A stretch of 64,000 nucleotides of DNA, from the NCBI RefSeq assembly GCF_002764115.1, contig NZ_CP017941.1, forward strand, positions 124,001 to 188,000, in the 5' to 3' direction. Below the pieces are notes generated by a model. It had not been told where the DNA came from and made no database searches. It saw only the letters and a program-made list of their open reading frames with translations. This DNA comes from Phyllobacterium zundukense. GTDB lineage: Bacteria > Pseudomonadota > Alphaproteobacteria > Rhizobiales > Rhizobiaceae. The position numbers and the translations under genes are program-made. Shown piece by piece: positions 32,881-42,165 of this stretch (position 1 is the first letter of the stretch; each line of letters starts with the position of its first letter).

Positions 32881-33789
32881 TCATGACCAGGATTTTGCCA
32901 TCGAACCAAATTTGGCGATGAGTGCTGCAAGCGTCGCAACGAACAGCATGTAGGCAAGTGCAGCCTGCCATGCCCCCATGGGAAAACCAATCATCAGCAG
33001 CGTATCATTACCACCTGGAATGAGCAGCGCACCCATTCCCATAAGTATGCCGCCGACTGTCCTCCAAATTATGGTGTTAATTGTAGGCCATTTCAGCCCG
33101 AATTGACGCTTCCTGAATCTTGCGGAGACAAGACTGCCGACGAACATGCAGGCTAAAGTCATGGGGCCTGCGACAGGTATCGAAACGATCGATCCCAACG
33201 ATGCCGTGATGGAGAATCCGGGTGCAAAAACTGCCAGGATGGTAAAGGTGGTTCCGATCGTTCCCATCGACAGCGTTAGCCGCCAAAAGTTGGACTCGGA
33301 TTTGATTGACACACCAAGCCTCAATACCAGAGTTGCCAGTAGTGCGATTCCGAAAAGCACCGGCCCAAATGGCACGGACGCACTTACCGGTGGCTGATCC
33401 GGAAAAAGCCCAAACAAAGATTCAATGTATAGCACTGCAAATATGCCGAAAAACGTGAACGCAAACTCCGAATCGCCATTGCCGAAATGCCCGACGGACC
33501 CGAACACACAAGCGCCGTTCACATGGAGTCCGATTCCGAACAATATGGCTGCGGGAACCATATACCCGAGGGGCGACCAACCCCGCTGCATCGTCGGTGA
33601 CGTTTCGAGGATTGCATAGATAAGGGCCGCCCAGATGGCGCATTCAACGATCGCAATGAATCGCGCCGGCCTCTTCTCCGAAACCAGTTCCCTCGTGGCG
33701 ATAACCGTGCAGATCGATCCATAATTGAGGGCGAAACCGAGAACGAATCCCAGCACCCCGAGCAAAGCCATGCCCGCCCAGATCTCCAT
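32881..33789 (-). CDS. YeeE/YedE-family sulfur transporter-like membrane protein
   Basis: About 302 residues from ATG 33789, where the first membrane helix starts (MALLGVLGFVLGFALNYGSI). Eight or nine membrane helices and the family's conserved cysteines in NYGSICTVIATREL and VNGACVFGSVGHFGNGD are visible. YeeE/YedE (DUF395) proteins import thiosulfate or related sulfur species using such cysteines. The upstream frame to 34080 is not transporter-like and is left out. The neighbours msrA and msrB, on the same strand upstream, fit a sulfur or redox context, but 400 bases separate them. Confidence 0.85.
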   Translation of the reverse strand: MEIWAGMALLGVLGFVLGFALNYGSICTVIATRELVSEKRPARFIAIVECAIWAALIYAILETSPTMQRGWSPLGYMVPAAILFGIGLHVNGACVFGSVGHFGNGDSEFAFTFFGIFAVLYIESLFGLFPDQPPVSASVPFGPVLFGIALLATLVLRLGVSIKSESNFWRLTLSMGTIGTTFTILAVFAPGFSITASLGSIVSIPVAGPMTLACMFVGSLVSARFRKRQFGLKWPTINTIIWRTVGGILMGMGALLIPGGNDTLLMIGFPMGAWQAALAYMLFVATLAALIAKFGSMAKSWS

Positions 33790-34121
33790 GCTTGCGAAGC
33801 CTGACCCTGATACGCTTACGAGGAATTCGTCCACCGCGCCCTGCTCCAGTTTCAGACACGTCCAGAGATTCACACTGATCACTGTCGCTGCGGTTCCCCG
33901 CGACTTGCTTCCGGGAGAAATGCTCAGCAAGTGCCGGGTGCAGGGCGGACAATCCCGCAAGATGATAGTAGGCCAATCCATCAAGATAGACCAGCGCGGC
34001 TTATTCGGCCTCGGAGAACAGTTTGCTTTAGTTGTAGCTTGGCACGCGAGAGAGCTTGGCAGAATGCCGACGAGCAGCATCGAATATCAGTGGTAGAGGC
34101 AACTGCATGAGGTGCTTGCCC

Positions 34122-34157
34122 CTGCTCACGCCCGGCGCATGCACCAGGCGTGAGCAG
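34122..34157. terminator. Hairpin after msrA
   Basis: CTGCTCACGCC (34122-34132) pairs perfectly with GGCGTGAGCAG (34147-34157) around 14 bases, 44 bases past the msrA stop. Likely the end of the msr operon. Confidence 0.6.
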
Positions 34158-34200
34158 TTGGCTCGAACGCGACAATTTCCGCAGCTGGAGGGCTGGCCAA

Positions 34201-34707
34201 CTATTCGGCCGCCTTCCGCTGGGGCAGCACCCAGTTGGAGCGAGGGAAATGGCAGGTATATCCGGTTGGGTAGCGCTCCAGGTAATCCTGGTGCTCCGGC
34301 TCCGCTTGCCAGAAGTCCGTCACCGGCTCGACCTCGGTCACGGCCGTGCCTGGCCACAGGCCCGAAGCGTCCACGTCTGCGATGGTGTCCTCGGCTATTC
34401 GCTTCTGCTCATCGTCGACGTAGTAGATCGCCGATCGGTATGAGCTGCCGACGTCATTGCCCTGCCGGTTTTTCGTAGTGGGATCGTGGATCTGGAAAAA
34501 AACCTCCAGTATCCGCCGATAGCTAATCAATTCGGGATCGAAGATGATCTCGATCCCCTCGGCGTGGGTACCGTGATTGCGGTAGGTGGCACTCGGCACG
34601 TCGCCGCCGGTGTAGCCTACACGGGTGTCAATCACCCCCGGAAGCTTGCCGATCAAGTCCTGCATGCCCCAGAAGCAACCACCAGCCAAAACAGCTCTCT
34701 CGGTCAT
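34201..34707 (-). CDS. msrA: Peptide methionine sulfoxide reductase A
   Basis: A 168-residue MsrA that reduces the S form of methionine sulfoxide. The nucleophilic cysteine is in the canonical GGCFWG motif (C11), and the [20 protein letters not shown] and [20 protein letters not shown] blocks are standard. It has no second cysteine near the C-terminus (end [14 protein letters not shown]), so recycling must use thioredoxin or another route. It abuts msrB directly (34707/34708), the two forming an operon. Confidence 0.95.
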   Translation of the reverse strand: MTERAVLAGGCFWGMQDLIGKLPGVIDTRVGYTGGDVPSATYRNHGTHAEGIEIIFDPELISYRRILEVFFQIHDPTTKNRQGNDVGSSYRSAIYYVDDEQKRIAEDTIADVDASGLWPGTAVTEVEPVTDFWQAEPEHQDYLERYPTGYTCHFPRSNWVLPQRKAAE

Positions 34708-35151
34708 TTAGATATCCTCTACCTGGTTGAGATACGCGCCATAGCCCTCGGCCTCCATTTCGTCGCGCGGAATGAAGCGAAGCGAAGCAGAATTGATGCA
34801 GTAACGAAGTCCGCCCCGGTCTTGAGGGCCATCGGCAAACACATGGCCGAGGTGACTGTCGCCATGCACCGAGCGAACCTCTGTGCGGACCATGCCATGC
34901 GCGTCGTCCTGCAGTTCGTTGACATTCGCCGGTACGATCGGCTTGGTGAAGCTGGGCCAGCCGCAACCGGAATCGAACTTGTCGGACGAGGCGAACAGCG
35001 GTTCGCCTGAAACGATGTCGACATAAATCCCCGGCTCCTTGTTGTCGTTATACTCCCCAGTAAAGGGTCGTTCGGTGCCGTTTTCCTGAGTAACCCGATA
35101 TTGCGCAGGCGTCAGTTTGCTGACCGCCTCATCAGTCTTTGCGTACTTCAT
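34708..35151 (-). CDS. msrB: Peptide methionine sulfoxide reductase B
   Basis: A 147-residue MsrB that reduces the R form of methionine sulfoxide. The catalytic cysteine is C118 in [12 protein letters not shown] and the likely resolving cysteine is C63 in DSGCGWPSF. The CxxC zinc pairs found in many MsrB proteins are absent ([13 protein letters not shown] instead), so this is a zinc-free form. ATG 35151 follows GGAGG by seven bases; the longer frame upstream is not coding. First gene of the msrB-msrA operon. Confidence 0.94.
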   Translation of the reverse strand: MKYAKTDEAVSKLTPAQYRVTQENGTERPFTGEYNDNKEPGIYVDIVSGEPLFASSDKFDSGCGWPSFTKPIVPANVNELQDDAHGMVRTEVRSVHGDSHLGHVFADGPQDRGGLRYCINSASLRFIPRDEMEAEGYGAYLNQVEDI

Positions 35152-35261
35152 TGAGCTACCTCCATTGTTGGTCTTGCCTAAATATGGCGAGCGGCTGGGA
35201 GGATTCCCAATACAGGGTGTGCATAGATTCGATAGCTGCGCTATACGGCAGTTCTGGCCGC

Positions 35262-36137
35262 TCAAGTCCAGTCGTGCCGGGCCGCCATCTGCGCAATCTT
35301 GCGAATCTCGAGCGGGGTACCGGAACCTGAAACCGTTACAAATACCAGTCTGCGTTCCAGCGACATGCCCTGGATTGGTCGGGTTACTATTCCCTGCATC
35401 ACGGCCGAATGCTCGGGCATAATGCAAATCGCGCGGCCGTCTGCCACCATTTGCTGAACCCAGTCCTCTCGCTCGGCACTGAACCGCGGTTGCATGACCG
35501 CGTCGTGGTCCATCAGGTGCTCGGTGATCTGTGTGTGGAACTCGCAGGCCAGCCGGTCGACATATGGGTAGGAGGCCAGAGCCTCGGTGGCGACGACGTC
35601 ATTTCCGGCCAGCGGATGGTCCTTCGCGCAGGCCAGGAGGAATCGCTCACGAAACAGCGGCACGACGTTGAGCTTGGGGTTGGGACGCGGCATCCCCGGC
35701 AGGATACAGGCGTGGTACTTACCCGAAAGCACCTCGTCCGCACTCTCCCCGGCCAACAATTGATGCAAATTGATCTTTACGGAGGGAAGCTGGCCAAGTA
35801 CGTCGGCAAAGAATGCGCTGAACTTGGCCGGTCCGATGGTCGCGGCAACGGCGACGTCGAGAATACGGCTTCGGCCCAATACCGAACTTTCGGAATGCTC
35901 GCGCACGTTTCGCAGGGCGAGTTCGATCCGCATGAACTCGGCTTGAACGTCCCGACCAAGCGCCGTCAAGCGGCTGTCCTTACCATCGCGATAGATGAGC
36001 GGACTGCCCAATTCTTCCTCGAGACGCTGAATTGCCCGCGTTAGACTGGGCTGCGAAACTCGACTTCGACGCGCCGCTTCGGTGAAATTCAACGTTTCGG
36101 CCAGATTGAGGAAGTACCTGACCTGATTGATGTCCAT
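35262..36137 (-). CDS. LysR-type transcriptional regulator
   Basis: A 291-residue LysR regulator with its helix-turn-helix at the extreme N-terminus ([40 protein letters not shown]) and an effector domain from residue 90. It lies 110 bases upstream of msrB on the same strand and may control the msr genes, though LysR genes usually face their targets. It is 88 bases from another LysR gene on the same strand. Confidence 0.9.
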   Translation of the reverse strand: MDINQVRYFLNLAETLNFTEAARRSRVSQPSLTRAIQRLEEELGSPLIYRDGKDSRLTALGRDVQAEFMRIELALRNVREHSESSVLGRSRILDVAVAATIGPAKFSAFFADVLGQLPSVKINLHQLLAGESADEVLSGKYHACILPGMPRPNPKLNVVPLFRERFLLACAKDHPLAGNDVVATEALASYPYVDRLACEFHTQITEHLMDHDAVMQPRFSAEREDWVQQMVADGRAICIMPEHSAVMQGIVTRPIQGMSLERRLVFVTVSGSGTPLEIRKIAQMAARHDWT

Positions 36138-36225
36138 GGATGACGTCCCGCTATGGTTGCCCGGCTACTTGGAATTATCTCATCAAATCGGCTGCTGTCC
36201 ACGATCGCCGATTCAGCCCGCCTCA

Positions 36226-37137
36226 CTAAGCCGCTTTGCTCCGTGTCGACATCCCGGCCAGGATGCCCTGGTTGCGTTGAACGAGCTGTGTAAGGAAGTC
36301 GGAAACGACGCGGATACGTTTGGCACGTCGCAGATCATTAGGAACAATCAACCATATATCTTCATCCTGTTGATACAGCGCAGGATTAACCCTCACCAAA
36401 TTGTCTTCATCGTCCGCCGTTATGCAGGGGAGAATTCCGACACCCATTCCGGCTTTCACGGCGAGCACCTGCGCTTGGACAGAGTCCAATACCAGTGTTG
36501 CCAAGCCGCCGCGGGTCCATAAGCGCATTGCTCTCGGCAAGGCTGTGTAGGCCATGGGGTCGCCCCACATAATCAGGCGATGGCCGGTAACGAGGGTTGC
36601 GTTCTTTGCGATCGGATGGCGTTCCAGATAGGCGCTGGACGCATACAAACCGAAGGATATGCCGCCGACACGTTTGACAGCGTAAGGTCCTTGTTCCGGC
36701 CGGCAAAGCCGCAAGGCGATATCGGCTTCGCGTTGTGGCAGGCGTGATAGAGACGCGTTGATCGCTATGCCGAGTTGGAGCGCTGGGTTGGCGTTCTGCA
36801 ATGCTGGAAGATTGGGTATTATGATTTGGTTCGCCAGTGTTTCTATGGTTGCGATACGAACCATTCCGGATGGCTGTATATCGCGTTCTCCGAGATCATC
36901 CGCTATCTCAGCCATGCTCCCTTCAATCGCGGTGGCCTTTTCCATCATTTCCCGACCTTCTTCGGTCAACAGATATCCGTGGGTATGGCGTTCGAAGAAA
37001 CGGGTTCCCAACGCGGCCTCCAAGGTCTCGACACGCCTGGCAACAGTGGATTGGCTAACGCCGAGTTGCTTGGCTGCGCCCGTCAGGCCACCATGACGGG
37101 CCACGGCAAGGAAATAGCGGATCTCGTTCCAGTTCAT
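36226..37137 (-). CDS. LysR-type transcriptional regulator
   Basis: A 303-residue LysR regulator (MNWNEIRYFLAVARHGGLTG, AAKQLGVSQSTVARRVETLE; effector domain from about residue 90, GMVRIATIETLANQIIIPNL). It is divergent from the EamA transporter gene at 37276, leaving 138 bases for the promoters, and is its likely regulator. Confidence 0.9.
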   Translation of the reverse strand: MNWNEIRYFLAVARHGGLTGAAKQLGVSQSTVARRVETLEAALGTRFFERHTHGYLLTEEGREMMEKATAIEGSMAEIADDLGERDIQPSGMVRIATIETLANQIIIPNLPALQNANPALQLGIAINASLSRLPQREADIALRLCRPEQGPYAVKRVGGISFGLYASSAYLERHPIAKNATLVTGHRLIMWGDPMAYTALPRAMRLWTRGGLATLVLDSVQAQVLAVKAGMGVGILPCITADDEDNLVRVNPALYQQDEDIWLIVPNDLRRAKRIRVVSDFLTQLVQRNQGILAGMSTRSKAA

Positions 37138-37275
37138 CTTTCTACTTTCAGAAAATCACATGCTGAGGATAGCCACATGCATTCATTGCTGGAATGCAAT
37201 ACACTATTCGGAACGCCGGATCGTAAATTGCCCGCTGACGAATTTTATATTTAAGACCGATTTATTCGAAACTGG

Positions 37276-38241
37276 ATGGCAAACTCTCCTATGAAAAATG
37301 TTTCAACTGCGGGTATCGCAGCAGCCATATTTGCTTCTTTCACATGGTCGATGAATTTTGTCGCTCCCTTTGTGATCGGAGATTATTCGATCTTCGACCT
37401 TGCCGCATGTCGATTTCTACTGTCTGGGTTGATCGGGGTCATAATCCTCATTGCCAGCGCAAATCTTTGTCGTGGACTCACGCTACAGGATTGGTTTGTT
37501 GCAGGTGGACTCGGGTTCATCGGATATGTGGGCTATTTCCTCACCGTCATGGTTGCCGCCGTATACGCAGGCCCCGTGATCCCTCCAGCCTTTCTCGGGC
37601 TTGTGCCTGTTGTTCTGGCGATTGCGGGCAATTTTCGCGGGCGGAGCATCCCGTGGGGGCCTCTTCTGATTCCCCTTGCTCTGGCGGCGACAGGCCTGCT
37701 GTTGGTCAATGGCAGCGGTATCATGCAGGCGGATGTACAGGGAGAAAGGTCACTTGCGATCGGTATCGTTTTTGCCATTGCGGCGGTAGCACTGTGGACC
37801 TGGTTTGGGATCGCCAACCAAAATGCACTGCTGAAAAGGCCGAACATGGACGCACGCGTCTGGACGGCGCTGATGATGATTGGGGGAAGCATCCAGACAT
37901 TGGTGTTTCTCCCAATTGGCTACGGCATGGAACTGTTCAGGGCTCCGGACATCGGCTTCGGCCTGGGGGCGATCCGCAATCTCTACCTGCCAGCTTTGAT
38001 GTTGGCAGCAGTGGCCTCGATCGGCGGAGCGTGGGCTTGGACGATAGCGTCACAGCGCCTTCCAGTTGCGCTCGCAGGCCAGTTGCTGATGACGGAGATC
38101 GTTTTTGCGACCTGCTTTGGTCTGATGGTCCAGCACCGTTTGCCAACCATTGCGGAGGCCGCCGGAATGATGGTGCTCGTTCTTGGCGTTGTGATGGCAA
38201 TCAACGCCTTCCATTCCCCGCGGCGACCCAGAGCTGCATAG
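37276..38241 (+). CDS. EamA/DMT-superfamily transporter
   Basis: A 321-residue membrane protein with about ten helices in two EamA repeats, the layout of drug/metabolite transporters that export amino acids or similar compounds. Examples of helices are GIAAAIFASFTWSMNFVAPF, FIGYVGYFLTVMVAAVYAGP and AGMMVLVLGVVMAINAF. The divergent LysR gene probably regulates it. Substrate unknown. Confidence 0.88.
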   Translation: MANSPMKNVSTAGIAAAIFASFTWSMNFVAPFVIGDYSIFDLAACRFLLSGLIGVIILIASANLCRGLTLQDWFVAGGLGFIGYVGYFLTVMVAAVYAGPVIPPAFLGLVPVVLAIAGNFRGRSIPWGPLLIPLALAATGLLLVNGSGIMQADVQGERSLAIGIVFAIAAVALWTWFGIANQNALLKRPNMDARVWTALMMIGGSIQTLVFLPIGYGMELFRAPDIGFGLGAIRNLYLPALMLAAVASIGGAWAWTIASQRLPVALAGQLLMTEIVFATCFGLMVQHRLPTIAEAAGMMVLVLGVVMAINAFHSPRRPRAA

Positions 38242-38346
38242 GGCGTGGCGAGCCTGTTAAGGTGCCCTTTGCTGCCGGCTCGAAATTAGTAGTCGACACC
38301 GTAGCTGATGTAAAAATGGATACTCGTGACAGCGAAGGAGCTAACA

Positions 38347-39597
38347 ATGGCTTTCAACACGCAACGGCTTCAGTTCGCCGGCCATTCCGGTGCAATCCTG
38401 GCCGCCCGCCTCGACCTACCCAACGGTCCTTTACGCGCCTACGCACTGTTTGCCCATTGTTTCACCTGTTCCAAGGATTTGGCGGCAGTGCGACGCATTG
38501 CAGCGGAGCTTGCGCGCGAAGGTATCGCTGTCCTGCGCTTCGATTTTACAGGTTTGGGATCAAGCGAAGGCGAATTCGCCTCGACAAATTTCTCTTCGAA
38601 TGTTGCCGACCTCCTCTCGGCGGCCGACTATTTACGCCAATATCATCAGGCACCGTCGTTGCTGATCGGTCACTCGCTCGGCGGCGCAGCGGTCCTGGCT
38701 GTGGCAAAAGACATACCTGAAGTGCGCGCCGTCGCCACGATTGGTGCCCCGGCCGATGTTGGCCACGTGTTGAAGAACTTCGGAACGAGACTCGAGGATA
38801 TAGAGAAGTGGGGTGCGGCCGAAGTCGATCTCGCCGGACGCAAGTTCCTTATTCGAAAGCAATTTGTCGAGGACGTGCGTGCACAGCGTATCAAAGACGC
38901 TGTTGCGTCCCTGAAAAAGCCACTTCTCATCCTTCATTCACCGCTGGACCAGACGGTCGGAATCGAGAATGCCAACGAAATCTTCCTTGCGGCGAGACAT
39001 CCCAAAAGCTTTGTTTCGCTGGACAAGGCCGATCACCTGCTCACTAACCTTGAGGACGCGGCCTTTGCAGGACGGATCATTTCGGGATGGCTGACGCGTT
39101 ATCTCGCCGCCGACGCACCGCAGGGCACCGAGCCGATCGAGCATGTACGCGTGATGGAAACGGGCGAAGGCAAGTTTCAGAACTCGGTTCAGGCTGGCAG
39201 CCATCGGCTGTTCGCTGATGAACCTGAAAACGTGGGCGGGCTCGATTCCGGACCATCTCCCTACGACTTCCTGTCGATCGCGCTCGGCGCATGCACCTCG
39301 ATAACGCTTCGGCAATATGCCGACTACAAGAAGCTGACCCTCGGACGCGTCAGCGTTGACGTTTCTCATGCCAAAATCCATGCCAAGGACTGCGAAGAGT
39401 GTACGGAATCCGAGCGCAGCGGTAGCGGCAGGATTGATCGTTTCGAGCGCGTCATTTCCATCGATGGCGAGGTCACCGAGGAGCTTCGCGGCAAGATTGC
39501 CGAAATTGCCGACAAATGCCCGGTCGATCGAACACTCGAAGCTGTGGCAAAGATAAAAACTGTCGTGAGATCAGAATCCCGAGCGGCGGTGCGTTAG
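38347..39597 (+). CDS. Alpha/beta hydrolase-OsmC fusion protein
   Basis: A 416-residue fusion. Residues 1-260 are an alpha/beta hydrolase with the nucleophile elbow GHSLGG (S110), an aspartate-bearing loop (LILHSPLDQTVGIENA) and a histidine in LDKADHLL. Residues 270-410 are an OsmC/Ohr-like domain with its two redox cysteines in LGACTSITLRQYA and DKCPVDRTLEA. Such fusions are known as a family; OsmC domains reduce organic hydroperoxides while the hydrolase may release acyl groups. AAGGAG seven bases upstream selects ATG 38347. A single gene with no operon partner. Confidence 0.9.
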   Translation: MAFNTQRLQFAGHSGAILAARLDLPNGPLRAYALFAHCFTCSKDLAAVRRIAAELAREGIAVLRFDFTGLGSSEGEFASTNFSSNVADLLSAADYLRQYHQAPSLLIGHSLGGAAVLAVAKDIPEVRAVATIGAPADVGHVLKNFGTRLEDIEKWGAAEVDLAGRKFLIRKQFVEDVRAQRIKDAVASLKKPLLILHSPLDQTVGIENANEIFLAARHPKSFVSLDKADHLLTNLEDAAFAGRIISGWLTRYLAADAPQGTEPIEHVRVMETGEGKFQNSVQAGSHRLFADEPENVGGLDSGPSPYDFLSIALGACTSITLRQYADYKKLTLGRVSVDVSHAKIHAKDCEECTESERSGSGRIDRFERVISIDGEVTEELRGKIAEIADKCPVDRTLEAVAKIKTVVRSESRAAVR

Positions 39598-39622
39598 TTT
39601 CATGCCGCAGCCGCACGACGCT

Positions 39623-41044
39623 TTAGGGGGAGGATGTGAAGCGATAAATAATCTCAAGAAGTCGGTCGCATGACTTCGCGACGTACTGTTGAGGGCTCGT
39701 TGCAATTCCCAGCAGAAGACCGGATTGCGCAGATGACGGCGATGCGTACCAAACCGACAACGGCGAGGGAGCAAGGCCGAAGGCCAGTGTTTCCCGTACG
39801 ATGGCTACGTCTGGCATGCTATCAGTGAACCGAAGCAGAGCAGCCAATCCAGCGGTGGTCACAGCAATCTCGTTTGCGCACGTTCCAAGATGTCGCAACA
39901 ACGCGTCTCGTTGCGCTGCATATGCACGCTTAGTGCGCCGGAGATGCCGTAAATAGTGGCCTTCACTGATAAATTCTGCGATGGCAATTTGTACGGAAGG
40001 CCCAGGTGGAGGTGCTAAGCATGCGGCCACCTCCACAAAGCGAGACGCCAGACGTTGGGGAACAAGGACAAAGCCAAGTCGCAAAGTCGGGCTTATGGTC
40101 TTGCTGAACGAACCGATATGGATGACCCTCCCTGTACGATCGACCGAGGCTAGTGCTGGCGCGGCGCGCCCCTTCAACTGTAACTCGCTTAAATAGTCAT
40201 CCTCGATCACCCACGCCCCTTCCTGGGCCGCCCATTCCAGAAGACGCAATCGTCGCGATAGCGATAGCGTAGCCCCAAGTGGGGCCTGCTGACCCGGGGT
40301 CACAACAGCGAGCCCCGCGTCCGGCGCGCATCTCAGGCCGTAGTCAACATCGATGCCCTCAGAGTCGACGGGGATGGGAATTGGCAACAAGCTCGCAAGC
40401 TCGAGCCCGCGTCGTGTGAACGGGAAGCCCGGGTCTTCCATCCATACCTTGCGCCCCTCGAGGCCGAGCGCGCGGAGCGCCAATCCGAGACCACTTGCAA
40501 AGCCGCCGGTGATAAGGATCTGCGAGGGCGAACATTCAATTCCGCGAGCGATGGCGAGATAGGCAGCGATCTCTCGTCGCAACTCTAGTTCTCCACGTGG
40601 ATCCGGATACAACGGTGGCGCACTTGCTTCGGCGCGTACGGCATGGGAGCGAATCCTGGCGAAAAGCGTGGCAGGAAAAGTCTCCTTCGCCGGCACGCCC
40701 ATCTGGAAGATTGCCGGACCCGAGATCATCTCCAGATAAGTCTCCATGAAGGAGCCAGCCTCAGGTGCGGGATCCGGTGGCACGGATAAAATCGGTCTTT
40801 CCGTTACGCGCGTTCCGGCCGCCCGCGATGCAACAATAAGCTGTGCTGCTGATAACTTATCGTATGCGGATCGCACGGTACCACGTGCGACGCCAAGTTG
40901 GACTGCCAGGTCCACCCAGGAAGGAAGGCGCGCACCTGCTGCCAACACACCGCTCTCGATGGCCTTAGTTATGCCAATGCAAATCTGGTCGGCCAATGGG
41001 GTCTTGGTCGTTCGGTCGAGTTGCAACTCAAGCGGCTTGGTCAT
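39623..41044 (-). CDS. MocR-type regulator (GntR HTH plus aminotransferase domain)
   Basis: About 473 residues: a GntR winged helix at residues 10-75 (TPLADQICIGITKAIESGVL, LGVARGTVRSAYDKLSAA) joined to an aminotransferase-like domain (from about 110) in which the PLP lysine is visible in HIGSFSKTISPTLRLGF. MocR proteins sense PLP or amino compounds rather than catalyse transamination. The gene is divergent from the cupin gene at 41147 and probably regulates that operon. The start at 41044 places the HTH normally; 41059 is a possible alternative. Confidence 0.9.
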   Translation of the reverse strand: MTKPLELQLDRTTKTPLADQICIGITKAIESGVLAAGARLPSWVDLAVQLGVARGTVRSAYDKLSAAQLIVASRAAGTRVTERPILSVPPDPAPEAGSFMETYLEMISGPAIFQMGVPAKETFPATLFARIRSHAVRAEASAPPLYPDPRGELELRREIAAYLAIARGIECSPSQILITGGFASGLGLALRALGLEGRKVWMEDPGFPFTRRGLELASLLPIPIPVDSEGIDVDYGLRCAPDAGLAVVTPGQQAPLGATLSLSRRLRLLEWAAQEGAWVIEDDYLSELQLKGRAAPALASVDRTGRVIHIGSFSKTISPTLRLGFVLVPQRLASRFVEVAACLAPPPGPSVQIAIAEFISEGHYLRHLRRTKRAYAAQRDALLRHLGTCANEIAVTTAGLAALLRFTDSMPDVAIVRETLAFGLAPSPLSVWYASPSSAQSGLLLGIATSPQQYVAKSCDRLLEIIYRFTSSP

Positions 41045-41146
41045 TGCACCATGGTACATAATTTTTGATAGTTCTTGGTGCTTTTTACAGGACCAGTAGA
41101 AGAATATTTATAGCGGGAAGGAAAACACCTACAAAGGAGAAATACC

Positions 41147-41572
41147 ATGAACATACGATCTTTCATCGGCGGAGCGTTCGCCGCCATCGCTATTGCCACC
41201 GCAATGCCTGCGGCCGCGCATGAACCCGCTGAAACAGTTACACCAAGCTTCGAGCAGGCCATCCCTAATATTCCTGGCAAATCAGTTCGTGCCCTGGTTG
41301 TGGACTATCCACCGGCAGGAGCGTCACTCCCGCACGAGCACGCAAAATCAGCTTTCATTTTTGCCTATGTCCTGTCGGGAGAAATTGAGTCGCAGGTGAA
41401 TGATGAACCCAAGCGGGTCTATCGTGCCGGTGAAAGCTTCTACGAGACGCCGGGCTCGACACATCCTGTGAGCCGCAACGCCAGCAAGACAGAGCCCGCA
41501 AAGCTGCTTGCGGTGTTTATCGCTGACACCGACGACAAGGAACTGACTACCACCATCGGCACTAAGGAGTAA
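41147..41572 (+). CDS. Secreted cupin-domain protein
   Basis: A 141-residue protein with a signal peptide (RSFIGGAFAAIAIATAMPAA) and one cupin barrel: metal-ligand-type residues in LPHEHAKSAFIFAYVLSGEI and FYETPGSTHPVSRN. AAAGGAG precedes the ATG. It leads an operon with an AhpD-like gene (4 bases downstream) and a quinone reductase. Function is likely binding or detoxification of a small molecule, substrate unknown. Confidence 0.83.
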   Translation: MNIRSFIGGAFAAIAIATAMPAAAHEPAETVTPSFEQAIPNIPGKSVRALVVDYPPAGASLPHEHAKSAFIFAYVLSGEIESQVNDEPKRVYRAGESFYETPGSTHPVSRNASKTEPAKLLAVFIADTDDKELTTTIGTKE

Positions 41573-41576
41573 GAAA

Positions 41577-42032
41577 ATGACCAACCGTCTGGATTACTAT
41601 CAAATCGCTCCTGCTGGCGCGAAAGCGCTAGGCGGTGTCTACGGTTACGTCATGCAAAGCGGTCTTCCGCCCGTTTTGCTTGATTTGGTTTACCTGCGTG
41701 TCTCGCAGATCAACAACTGTGCTTATTGTCTCGACATGCATACCCGGGATCTTCTGAAGAAGGGTCAGCAGATCGAAAAGATCGCATTGCTTCAGGCGTG
41801 GGCGGAAGCCGGCAATCTCTTCAACGAGCGTGAGCGTGCCGCCCTTGCATGGGCTGAATCGGTAACGCGCGTAGCGGAAACTGGTGTGCCGAACGACGCT
41901 TACGAAGCTGCACGTGCGGTGTTCAACGAACGCGAGCTCGTGGATCTGACAATCGCGATCAGTCTGATGAACAGCTATAATCGAATGGCTATCAGTTTTC
42001 GAAATACACCTCACGCAGCGGTCGAACGATAG
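41577..42032 (+). CDS. Carboxymuconolactone decarboxylase/AhpD-like protein
   Basis: A 151-residue protein of the CMD superfamily with the redox motif CAYCLDMH (C48, C51, H55), as in AhpD-type alkylhydroperoxidases. The helical remainder (LLKKGQQIEKIALLQAWAEA, ERAALAWAESVTRVAETGVP) is typical. It lies between the cupin gene and the quinone reductase gene and probably takes part in peroxide handling. Confidence 0.88.
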   Translation: MTNRLDYYQIAPAGAKALGGVYGYVMQSGLPPVLLDLVYLRVSQINNCAYCLDMHTRDLLKKGQQIEKIALLQAWAEAGNLFNERERAALAWAESVTRVAETGVPNDAYEAARAVFNERELVDLTIAISLMNSYNRMAISFRNTPHAAVER

Positions 42033-42165
42033 CTTGGTAGCAAGGCGTTCGCGGGTGCGGTGGTTGCGCATCCGCAACGCGAATTGCGTTGAGAAGGTCA
42101 CTATTGGACCGAGCTTTGTTAGGGGCGAACCGTTGCCAGTATCACCTGCACCGAAAGGAAAGCAA

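Noticed and set aside
33790-34080. N-terminal extension of the YeeE/YedE protein
   Set aside because: These 97 codons are not membrane-like, and the ATG at 33789 places the first transporter helix at the start.
34486-35010. A 174-codon plus-strand frame across msrA and msrB
   Set aside because: It is antisense to two well-defined reductase genes and has no recognisable domain.
37344-38720. A 458-codon plus-strand frame across the EamA gene and the hydrolase-OsmC gene
   Set aside because: It lies in another frame of two clearly recognisable genes, is rich in Arg, Cys, Gly and Ser and shows no domain; it is a shadow.
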